Of a DNA stretch of 57,516 nucleotides, positions 23,945 through 31,272 are shown piece after piece. This DNA is from Actinacidiphila rubida. Lineage in GTDB: Bacteria; Actinomycetota; Actinomycetes; Streptomycetales; Streptomycetaceae. The stretch's first letter is position 1, and each line of letters begins with the position of its first letter. The notes under the pieces are model-generated. The model was not told the DNA's origin, did not search any database, and worked only from the letters and a program-made list of their open reading frames with translations. The stretch spans positions 1 to 57,516 of the forward strand of contig NZ_FODD01000047.1 of NCBI RefSeq assembly GCF_900110255.1, written 5' to 3'. Made by a program: the position numbers and the translations under genes.

Positions 23945-24814
23945 TCAGATCTCCTTGCGCATGCCATCGAGGATGGCTTTGGTGCTGTGTGCGGGCGCTG
24001 CCTGCGCGCACATCCGGTCCAGCGCTTCCAGGAACGTGGAGACGTCATCGCGCTCGTCGAAGTAGACGCCGCCGACCAGGCTTTCGGAGTAGGCGATGTC
24101 GGGGAGTTCCTGGACCTGGAACCGGAAGATGTGGAAGGGCCCGTACATCGCGGGATGCGGCCCGGCGGTGAAGGGGATCACCTGCAGTCGTACGTTGGAC
24201 AGTTCGGTGGTCTCGATGAGCGCGCCGAGTTGGTCGCGCATGACGGCGCGGCCGCCGATGGGGCGGCGCAGCACCGTCTCGTCCATCACCACCCACAGCA
24301 GCGGTGCGGCCTCGGCGCGGGTGAGCAGGCTCTGCCGCTCGATCCGCAGGGCCACCAGCCGCTCGATCTCGGCCGAGGCGGCGTGCGGCAGGCCCGCGCG
24401 CAGCACCGCTCCGGCGTAGTCGGGAGTCTGCAACAGGCCGGGCACGTAGTGCGGTTCGTAGGCGCGGATGACCGCGGCCTCGCCCTCAAGGCTGACGAAT
24501 GCGCTGAACCAGTCGGGAAGTACGTCGCGGAAGCTGTGCCACCAGCCGGGCCGGTTGGCTTCGCGGGCCAGGGCGAGGAACCCGCCGATCTCCTCGGGCG
24601 CGGTGATGCCGTAGGTGGTGAGCAGCTTCTCCACATAGGGGAGTTTCAGGCCGACTTCCGCCTTCTCCATGCGGCGGATGGTGGCGTGGGTGACGTCGAG
24701 CGCCCGGCCGGCCTCCTCGTAGCCGAGCCCCGCCTTCTCACGGAGGTCCTGGAGGCGTTTGCCGAGGACCATCCGCAGCACCGTGGGAGCGCCTCCCTGC
24801 CGCGGGTCCGTCAC
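23945..24814 (-). CDS. XRE-family regulator with DUF5753 domain
   Basis: The protein has 289 aa from GTG 24814, with GGAGG at 24824-24828; a TTG at 24823 would abut the ribosome site. The HTH is LGKRLQDLREKAGLGYEEAG, then DVTHATIRRMEKAEVGL. The DUF5753 part shows RAYEPHYVPGLLQTPDYAGA, VALRIERQSLLTR and WVVMDETVLRRPIGG. It is the partner regulator of the DUF397 protein. Similar pairs are grouped with WhiJ-like developmental regulators or as toxin-antitoxin-like modules. It is divergent from an ATPase gene. Confidence 0.88.
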   Translation of the reverse strand: MTDPRQGGAPTVLRMVLGKRLQDLREKAGLGYEEAGRALDVTHATIRRMEKAEVGLKLPYVEKLLTTYGITAPEEIGGFLALAREANRPGWWHSFRDVLPDWFSAFVSLEGEAAVIRAYEPHYVPGLLQTPDYAGAVLRAGLPHAASAEIERLVALRIERQSLLTRAEAAPLLWVVMDETVLRRPIGGRAVMRDQLGALIETTELSNVRLQVIPFTAGPHPAMYGPFHIFRFQVQELPDIAYSESLVGGVYFDERDDVSTFLEALDRMCAQAAPAHSTKAILDGMRKEI

Positions 24815-24892
24815 GTGCCTCAACCTCCAACTGCCGTAACTGACAAGCAGTGTGGCACGACGTCAGCAATCACGACAGCGTGTTCGCCATGA

Positions 24893-24909
24893 TTCTGCAA
24901 ATTACAGAA
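24893..24909. promoter_or_regulatory. Small inverted repeat TTCTG-N7-CAGAA
   Basis: TTCTG (24893-24897) and CAGAA (24905-24909) flank an A/T-rich 7-bp centre in the gap between the divergent XRE and ATPase genes. It is a candidate operator for the XRE protein. The arms are short, so this is weak. Confidence 0.3.
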
Positions 24910-24951
24910 CGGACCTTGCCATGTGTGAGGAGGCAGCCTCATAGTGTCAGG

Positions 24952-25467
24952 GTGGTCACCTCACCTGACACCCTCCGGCACGACGGCCGGCACGGTGTCG
25001 GCGACCCCTGCCGCCGTGACGTCTTCCGGCTGCCCGCGCTGAGCGCGTCCGTGGCGGACGCCCGCGGGCGGGTTCGCGCTCGCCTCGCCGAGTGGGGTCT
25101 GGACGCCGAACTGCGCGACGACGCGGGCCTGGTGGTGACCGAGCTGTTCACCAACGCGGTGCGGCACACCCGCAGCGAGAAGATCACCTGCACGGTGCAG
25201 GACACGGGCTCCGTGATCCGGCTGGAGGTCACCGACCAGGGCCGCGGCACCAGCGTGCCGCTCCCCTGCGACGCCCAGGAGGACGAGGAGGGCGGCCGCG
25301 GGCTGCTGCTGGTGAGCCTGCTGTCGGTGGCCTGGGGCTCGGACCCCGCGGAGAGCGGCCCGGGCCGCATGGTGTGGGCCGAACTCGCCGCACACCGGGC
25401 GCACCGCGACCCGCCCAGGCCGCTGGGCGGCGATCCGCCCTCCGGGCTCCCGCCGGTCCACGGCTGA
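24952..25467 (+). CDS. Anti-sigma-factor-type ATP-binding protein (HATPase_c)
   Basis: The protein has about 171 aa from GTG 24952; the ribosome site is not clear (GAGGAGG is 20 bp upstream), so the start is uncertain. ATP-binding motifs are the N box VVTELFTNAVRHT, the G1 box VTDQGRGT and the G2 box GGRGLLLVSLLS. The protein lacks a histidine-kinase phosphoacceptor. It belongs to the RsbW-like stand-alone ATPases that accompany XRE/DUF397 pairs in streptomycetes. It is divergent from the XRE gene, which supports a shared regulatory unit. Confidence 0.82.
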   Translation: MVTSPDTLRHDGRHGVGDPCRRDVFRLPALSASVADARGRVRARLAEWGLDAELRDDAGLVVTELFTNAVRHTRSEKITCTVQDTGSVIRLEVTDQGRGTSVPLPCDAQEDEEGGRGLLLVSLLSVAWGSDPAESGPGRMVWAELAAHRAHRDPPRPLGGDPPSGLPPVHG

Positions 25468-25507
25468 TCGGCGGCTCCCCCGCCAGCGGGCACCCGGGCC
25501 CTCCCGG

Positions 25508-26314
25508 CTACCGCAACGGCAGCAGGTCGGGACGCTTCGGCGCCCGTTCGTCGCCCGAGGACTCGCCGCGCAGCCTGCGCCCGATCCACGGCACCAGGTG
25601 CTGGCGGGCCCACTGGATGTTCTCCCGCCGGACCTCCGACGGCAGCCGCCGCGACTGCGGCGGCCACGGCTCGTCGGGGTCGGCCGGCGGTTCGAGACCG
25701 AGCACCTGCGCGGCGCGCAGCGCGATCCGCGTGTGCCCCTCGGGCGACAGGTGCAGCCGGTCCTCGCTCCACGCCCGCCGGTCCTGCACCGCGCGCAGCG
25801 ACCACAGGTCCAGCACCGGGCAGTCGTAGCGGTCGGCGATGGCCCGCACATGCGCGGTGTAGGTGGCGATCTTGCCGCGCAGATGGCGCAGCACGGGCAC
25901 GCCGCGGGTGTCGAACCCGGTGCACACCAGGACGGTGCCGACCGCGGAGGTGAGGTCGGCGACCGCGGCCTCGAAGCGCTCGGCGATCGCGTCGGGGTCG
26001 GTGCCCGGCCGCAGGATGTCGTTGCCGCCGGCGCAGAACGTCACCAGGTCGGGGGCGAGTTCGACGGCCCGCGGCACCTGCTCGGCGACGATCTGGTCCA
26101 GCAGCCGGCCGCGCACGGCGAGGTTGGCGTAGCGGAAGTCGCCCGGCGGCTGCCCGGCGGCGTGCCGCTCGGCGAGCAGGACGGCCAGGCGGTCCGCCCA
26201 GCCGACCACGGTGCCGTCCGGACCCGGGTCCCCGACGCCTTCGGTGAAGCTGTCCCCCACCGCGGTGTACGACCCGATGGTGCTTTGGGTGATGTTGCGC
26301 GAATCGTCAGCCAC
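25508..26314 (-). CDS. SGNH/GDSL-family hydrolase (esterase/lipase type)
   Basis: The protein has 268 aa from GTG 26314, with AGGAG at 26328-26332. Block I is YTAVGDSFTEGVGDP (nucleophile Ser in GDS), block III FCAGGNDIL, and block V DRLHLSPEGHTRIA with the Asp-x2-His dyad. These four SGNH blocks predict an active esterase. There is no signal peptide, so it is intracellular. A spacing of 13 nt between ribosome site and start is long. Confidence 0.9.
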   Translation of the reverse strand: MADDSRNITQSTIGSYTAVGDSFTEGVGDPGPDGTVVGWADRLAVLLAERHAAGQPPGDFRYANLAVRGRLLDQIVAEQVPRAVELAPDLVTFCAGGNDILRPGTDPDAIAERFEAAVADLTSAVGTVLVCTGFDTRGVPVLRHLRGKIATYTAHVRAIADRYDCPVLDLWSLRAVQDRRAWSEDRLHLSPEGHTRIALRAAQVLGLEPPADPDEPWPPQSRRLPSEVRRENIQWARQHLVPWIGRRLRGESSGDERAPKRPDLLPLR

Positions 26315-26393
26315 GTCCGGACATCTTTCTCCTGCGGATGTGACCTACGCGACCGTAGGGAGGCGTTGACGCGGCGTGATTCATCCCACGGGG

Positions 26394-28604
26394 TCAACCC
26401 CGGCGTAGATGGAATACGGCGGCGTCCAGGTCGCCGCCCAGCGTGGTGCGCAGTCCGTGCTCGGCCAGCACCGCCCCGCGCCGCACCACGCCGGTCGCCA
26501 CGTCCCGGTAGGCGGCGCCCGGTTGGAGCCCGCGCAGCCGCAGCGGCGCGGCCGGTTCACCGAACCGCTGCGCCTGGAGCCAGGCCAGCACCACCGTGTC
26601 GTCGCCGAGGACGTACTGCACGGCGCTGACCCCGCCGTCCCCGGGCGGCCGCAGCCGGTACAGGTCGCCGTCGTGCACCACCGGGCGCACCGACTTGTAG
26701 AGGGCGATCCACGAGGCTGCCTCCGCGCGTTTGTGCGCGCCCCACTCCAGCAGGTCGCCGTCCAGGCCCAGCACGCCGGCCATCGCCGTCACGAAGCGGA
26801 ACCGCATCGAGGCGCCGCGGTGGTTGGGGCCGGGGGCGCGGCCCGCGGTGACGGGCGCGGACATCGCGGACGCCGGGTGCAGCTGGCTGAAACCGTGCTG
26901 GACGGCCAGCCGGTCGAGCGGGTCGGTGGTGGCGGAGGTCTCGACCTGGCCGACGCGGGCGAGAACGCCGAGGTCGGTCCGCCCGCCGCCGCCCGCGCCG
27001 CTCTCCACGGTGAGGTCGGGGTGGGCCGCGCGCAGCCGGTCGAACAGGGCGTACAGGCCGTGCACATGGCCGGTCCACAGTCGCTGCGGGTAGCGGTCGC
27101 CGGGCCAGCCGGCCTCGGTGAACGACCGGCTGACGTCCCAGGCGAGATGGTCGACGGGCGCGCCGTGCAGCAGCGCGTCCAGCTCGCCGGCGACGTGCGC
27201 GAGCACGTCAGGGCGGGCGAGGTTGAGGACCAGCCGCCCGGCCTGCTCGGCGCCGCGCCGCCCCGGCTGGCGCTGCACCCAGTCCGGGTGGGCGCGGTGC
27301 AGGTCGCCACCCGGTTCGACGGTCTCCGGTTCGACCCGCACACCCAGCCGCATGCCCAGGCCGTGCACCTCGTCGGCGAACTCCTTCAGCGGGCCGCCGC
27401 CCGGGAGACTCCCGCCCGGACGGCCGCCGCCGCGTGCGGACCCCTCCTGCGCGCCGAACAGCGAGCCCCGGCACGCGTCCACGACGTACAGCTCCACGCC
27501 CATCTGCGCGGCTCTGCGGGCCAGCTCGCGGTGCTGGGCCAGGTCGGGGCCGGGCGCGGCCGCGGCGCCCGCACCGTGCGCCGTGGCGGCCGCCGGGGCC
27601 GACGGGCCGGCGGGCGGCCCGGGACGGTAGGCCACGGGACGCAGCGGGGCGGTGTGCGGCGGGCCGCCGGGGAGCACGTGGTCGCGCTGGTAGGCGTGCC
27701 AGGCCCGGCTGGCGGCGCCGAAGCCGCCCGCGCTGTAGAGGCCCGCGAAGACCGGGCTGGTGTAGCCGCCGCCGGGCGTGAGGCGGACCAGCCCGGCGTC
27801 GTCGTGGCCCGCGCCCCCGGTCACCTGCACGCGGCCGCCGGGCAGCGCGGCGATCGCGATCCGCCACGAGCCGGACCAGGCCAGCGCACCGGACCAGACC
27901 TGGCCGTGCTCCTCGCCGGCCTCGCCCTCGTCGAGGGCGAACCACGGCAGGTGCTGGTGGGAGGTGTGGCCGCGGCGGCTGCCGATGACGTGCTCGCCGG
28001 GGGCCAGCGGGGCCCGCGCGAGCTGGGTCTCCGCGCCCCAGCGGCCGTGCAGCTGGGACATCCGCCAGGCCGGGCGGTGCGGCAGTGTCCAGGTCGCCGC
28101 GTCGGCCCGCAGCAGCTCCAGGGCGGGCGTGCCGGCGTGTCCCACGTGGCCGGCGGTGATCCACCGTTCGACGACGTCGCAGGCGGGACGCAGCCGGTAG
28201 TGGAGGGTGAGGTCGAGGTGGTGCAGGGAGTCGTGGAAGTGCAGTCGCAGCTCCTCGCCGTCGGGCCCGGCGGCGATCTCGTCCTCCTCGAAGCACCACT
28301 CCGTGCCGCGGACCGGGCCGTCACCGCCCGGCCCTTCGCCGCCGTGCTCCGAACGGACCGACAGGGCGGGCCGGACGAACCGGGGGCCTCCCTCGACGGG
28401 GTACTCCTCGCGGCCGTCGAGCGCGGATTCGAAGGGCCGCTCGGCCGGTGGCGGCTCGGCGGCCAGCGCCTCGGCGTCGGGCAGGGCGATCGGAGCGCCC
28501 CAGTGCAGGTGGAGCAGCTCGTCGCGGTCGGTGACCTGGAGCGCGTAGGCGCTGCCCGGTCCGGACAGCAGCCAGAGCCGGCCGGATCCCCCCGTGTCGA
28601 TCAT
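26394..28604 (-). CDS. GH36-like (alpha-galactosidase family) protein with altered active site
   Basis: The protein has 736 aa from ATG 28604. The fold is GH36: an N-terminal supersandwich, then a barrel with ADEVHGLGMRLGVRVEPE, DLHRAHPDWV, HLAWDVSRSF, GGGGRTDLGVLARVGQV and LDRLAVQHGFSQ. The nucleophile-position Asp (about 490, WDVSRS; usual WDMNR) is kept. The usual acid/base motif SDNTD reads SATTD (about 557-561), so that Asp is Ala. The DDGWF motif reads DACRGS, and ESCSGGGGR reads ESGAGGGGR. A Gly/Ala/Pro-rich insert lies at about 325-352. It is probably a non-catalytic or re-purposed GH36 protein. No transporter adjoins it. Confidence 0.8.
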   Translation of the reverse strand: MIDTGGSGRLWLLSGPGSAYALQVTDRDELLHLHWGAPIALPDAEALAAEPPPAERPFESALDGREEYPVEGGPRFVRPALSVRSEHGGEGPGGDGPVRGTEWCFEEDEIAAGPDGEELRLHFHDSLHHLDLTLHYRLRPACDVVERWITAGHVGHAGTPALELLRADAATWTLPHRPAWRMSQLHGRWGAETQLARAPLAPGEHVIGSRRGHTSHQHLPWFALDEGEAGEEHGQVWSGALAWSGSWRIAIAALPGGRVQVTGGAGHDDAGLVRLTPGGGYTSPVFAGLYSAGGFGAASRAWHAYQRDHVLPGGPPHTAPLRPVAYRPGPPAGPSAPAAATAHGAGAAAAPGPDLAQHRELARRAAQMGVELYVVDACRGSLFGAQEGSARGGGRPGGSLPGGGPLKEFADEVHGLGMRLGVRVEPETVEPGGDLHRAHPDWVQRQPGRRGAEQAGRLVLNLARPDVLAHVAGELDALLHGAPVDHLAWDVSRSFTEAGWPGDRYPQRLWTGHVHGLYALFDRLRAAHPDLTVESGAGGGGRTDLGVLARVGQVETSATTDPLDRLAVQHGFSQLHPASAMSAPVTAGRAPGPNHRGASMRFRFVTAMAGVLGLDGDLLEWGAHKRAEAASWIALYKSVRPVVHDGDLYRLRPPGDGGVSAVQYVLGDDTVVLAWLQAQRFGEPAAPLRLRGLQPGAAYRDVATGVVRRGAVLAEHGLRTTLGGDLDAAVFHLRRG

Positions 28605-28698
28605 GTCCCGCCCCTTGCTCCGGTCAGACCGCCCGTCGCCCCGGTCAGATCCGGACATCATGGGCCCGGGCACGGCACGGAGCAATGGCCCGCCGGAC

Positions 28699-28716
28699 AC
28701 ATACCGTTCGGTATGT
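28699..28716. promoter_or_regulatory. TetR-type operator ACATACC-GTTC-GGTATGT
   Basis: The arms ACATACC (28699-28705) and GGTATGT (28710-28716) are perfect inverse complements around GTTC. The site lies in the divergent gap between the GH36-like gene (minus) and the tyrosine phosphatase gene (plus), 69 bp before the latter's start. Symmetric sites with an ATACC-N4-GGTAT core are common TetR-family operators in actinobacteria. No TetR gene is in the window. Confidence 0.6.
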
Positions 28717-28784
28717 CGTTCCCGTGCTGCCGTATCGTCGTCTGTGGCCGAGCATGAGCGGTGACCGACGACGAAGGAGTGCAC

Positions 28785-29612
28785 GTGACGCAGGAAGTGC
28801 GGCAGTCCGTCCCGACCGGGGACGAGTCCGAACTGACCGGGGTGCGCAATTTCCGCGACGTCGGGGGCCTGCCCACGGTCGACGGCCGGCGCGTGCGGCA
28901 CGGCGTGCTGTTCCGCAGCGGTCACCTCGCCCAGGCCACCGGTGACGACGTCGCCTTCCTCGAGTCCCTGGGCCTGCACACCGTCTTCGACTTCCGCAAC
29001 CGCGACGACATGGCCCTGGAGGGCCCGGACGCCGAGCTGCCCGGCACCCGCAACCTCAACATGCCGCTGAGCGATCCGGCCGAGGGTGCGGGCTTCTGGC
29101 ACATCGTGCGCGACGGCGACCTGGCGGCCCTGCGCGAGCTCCTCGGCGACGGCAGGGCCGCCCGCCGGATGGCCGCGGCCTACCGCAAGCTCGTCCTGGA
29201 GCGCACCGCCGAGCACTCCCGGATGCTGGCCGAGCTCACCGACCCCGAGGACCCGGCGGTCCCGGCGCTGCTGCACTGCGCGGCCGGCAAGGACCGCGCG
29301 GGCACCTCGATCGCGATCATCCTGCTGGCGCTGGGCGTGGAGCGCTCCGCCATCGAGGAGGACTACCTGCAGAGCAACGCCCGGCACCGCCGCTACAAGG
29401 TGGTCCGCGGCGACGGCAGCTCGGGCACCGCCATCGACCCGGCGATCACCGAGCTGCTCAGCCCGCTGTTCGAGGCCCGCGTGGAGTACCTGCGGATCGC
29501 CTTCGACACGATCGAGGAGGAGTGGGGCTCGGTCGACCGCTACCTGGAGGAGGGCCTGGGCCTCACCCCCGAGCGCCGCGCACGGCTCCAGGAGCGGCTG
29601 CTCACGGACTGA
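28785..29612 (+). CDS. Tyrosine-protein phosphatase (Y_phosphatase3 type)
   Basis: The protein has 275 aa from GTG 28785, five bases behind GAAGGAG (28773-28779); an in-frame GTG at 28761 is a weaker start. The N-terminal block is GVRNFRDVGGLPTVDGRRVR with VLFRSGHLAQ. The P-loop is LLHCAAGKDRAGTSIAI, the C-x5-R catalytic loop, with Lys-Asp next to Arg as in lipid/protein tyrosine phosphatases of the MptpB/LipA type. It has no signal peptide. The substrate, phosphotyrosine or phosphoinositide, cannot be told. Confidence 0.9.
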   Translation: MTQEVRQSVPTGDESELTGVRNFRDVGGLPTVDGRRVRHGVLFRSGHLAQATGDDVAFLESLGLHTVFDFRNRDDMALEGPDAELPGTRNLNMPLSDPAEGAGFWHIVRDGDLAALRELLGDGRAARRMAAAYRKLVLERTAEHSRMLAELTDPEDPAVPALLHCAAGKDRAGTSIAIILLALGVERSAIEEDYLQSNARHRRYKVVRGDGSSGTAIDPAITELLSPLFEARVEYLRIAFDTIEEEWGSVDRYLEEGLGLTPERRARLQERLLTD

Positions 29613-29772
29613 GCGCGGCCTGCGGGCGGCCCGCCATCCCCGCGACGGGCCACCCGCAGCACCCGGGCCTCAGGCCCACCGGTCGAACCGCCCGGGCCGG
29701 CATCCCGTCCCCCGCGTGCTGTTGTCGTGCCGCGCCCCAGGGCCCCGGCGCCGCGGGGGCGCCGGGGTCGCG

Positions 29773-31272
29773 TCACCGGTTGGCGACCGCCTGTTTGACG
29801 AGCGTCTTGCCGAAGTCCCACATCAGGCCGCCGCCGTCGTGCGCGTCGTCCATGACGTCGGTGAACGCGGTCACGAAGCGGTCGATGTCCGCCTCGTCGA
29901 CGACGAGCGGCGGGATCAGCTTGATGACCTCGATGTGGTCGCCGGACACCTGCGTGAGGATGCGGTGCCGCTGCAGCAGCGGCACGACGACCATCTGCGC
30001 GAACAGGCCCTTGCGGGCGGCCTGCAGCATCGTCCAGCGGCTGCGCAGGCCCAGCGACTTGGGACGGCCGAACTCGATGGCGACCATCAGGCCGCGGCCA
30101 CGGACGTCCTTGAGCATCTCGTACCGGTCGGTGAGCGCGGCCAGCCGGGTGCGCAGCAGCTCGCCGGTCCGGCGGGAGTTCTCCACCAGCTGCTCGTCCT
30201 CGATGACCGACAGGCTGGCCAGACCGGCCGCCATCGCCTGGGCGTTGGAGCCGAAGCTCGCCGAGTGGACCAGCACGCGGTCCATCGAGGAGTAGACCTT
30301 CTTGAAGATCCAGTCCCGGCCGAGCGTCGCGCCGACCGGCACGTACCCGCCGGACAGCGCCTTGGCCACCGTCACCAGGTCCGGCTCCACGCCCTCCTGC
30401 TCGTACGCCCAGAAGGTGCCGGTGCGGCCGAGGCCGGTCTGCACCTCGTCGCAGATCAGCAACGCCTTGTGCTTGCGCAGCAGTTCCTGGGCCTCGCGCA
30501 GGAAGCCCGGCGGCATCATGTGCACGCCGTGGCCCTGAATGGGTTCGACGATCAGCGCCGCCACGTCGCCGCGCTTCAACTCGCGGGCCAGTGCGTCGAG
30601 ATCGCCGAGTGCGATCTCGGTGTCGGGCAGCAGCGGCGCGAAACCCTCCTGGAAGCCGGGCTCGCCGTTGACCGACAGCGAGCCCGTGGTCAGGCCGTGG
30701 AAGGAGTGGGTGCAGTACAGCACCCGGGGCTTCCCGGTGGCGTAGCGGGCGAACTTCAGCGCGGTCTCGACGGCTTCGGTGCCGCTGTTGCCGAAGAAGA
30801 CCCGGTCCAGGTGCGGGGTGTGGGCCAGCAGCTTCTCGGCGAGCAGGCCGGGCAGCGGCTGGCAGTCGAACCGGGTGAGGTCGGGCAGCCCGGCATCGAG
30901 CACGTCGTGCAGTGCCTTGCGGACCACCGGGTGGTGGCGGCCCAGGCCCTGCACGCCGAACCCGGCGAGCATGTCGAGGTAGTCGTTGCCGTCGACGTCC
31001 CAGAAGTGGGCGCCCTCCGCCCGCTCGTAGACCTTGTCGAAGCCGATCGTGTGCAGCATGCGCGGCAGTTGGTGGTTGAGGTACCGCGTGTGCAGGTCGT
31101 AGCGCTCGCCGCCGCGCTCGGCGAGCAGCGTCGCGAGGTCGAAGCCCTTGGGCTGCCCGCCCGCGTCCGCTCCTGCGGCGTCCGGACCGCCGGCCTCGCG
31201 CCCGCCGCCGCCCGTTCCGCCCGCGTCCGGTCCGCCCGCGTCCTGACCGGCCGCCGCGTCAGACGATGTCAT
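29773..31272 (-). CDS. hpnO: Class III PLP-dependent aminotransferase of the hopanoid operon
   Basis: The protein has 499 aa. A low-complexity Gly/Ala leader (residues 1-40) precedes the fold-type I core. The core shows VFFGNSGTEAVETALKFARY, VEPIQGHGVHMMPPGF, LICDEVQTGLGRTGTF and TVAKALSGGYVPVG, which contains the PLP lysine. Its ATG (31272) lies 14 bases inside the end of dxs, so the two are coupled. Such genes at hopanoid loci make 35-aminobacteriohopanetriol by aminating the side chain. Streptomycetes are known to make that compound. The assignment rests on context and family. Confidence 0.85.
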   Translation of the reverse strand: MTSSDAAAGQDAGGPDAGGTGGGGREAGGPDAAGADAGGQPKGFDLATLLAERGGERYDLHTRYLNHQLPRMLHTIGFDKVYERAEGAHFWDVDGNDYLDMLAGFGVQGLGRHHPVVRKALHDVLDAGLPDLTRFDCQPLPGLLAEKLLAHTPHLDRVFFGNSGTEAVETALKFARYATGKPRVLYCTHSFHGLTTGSLSVNGEPGFQEGFAPLLPDTEIALGDLDALARELKRGDVAALIVEPIQGHGVHMMPPGFLREAQELLRKHKALLICDEVQTGLGRTGTFWAYEQEGVEPDLVTVAKALSGGYVPVGATLGRDWIFKKVYSSMDRVLVHSASFGSNAQAMAAGLASLSVIEDEQLVENSRRTGELLRTRLAALTDRYEMLKDVRGRGLMVAIEFGRPKSLGLRSRWTMLQAARKGLFAQMVVVPLLQRHRILTQVSGDHIEVIKLIPPLVVDEADIDRFVTAFTDVMDDAHDGGGLMWDFGKTLVKQAVANR

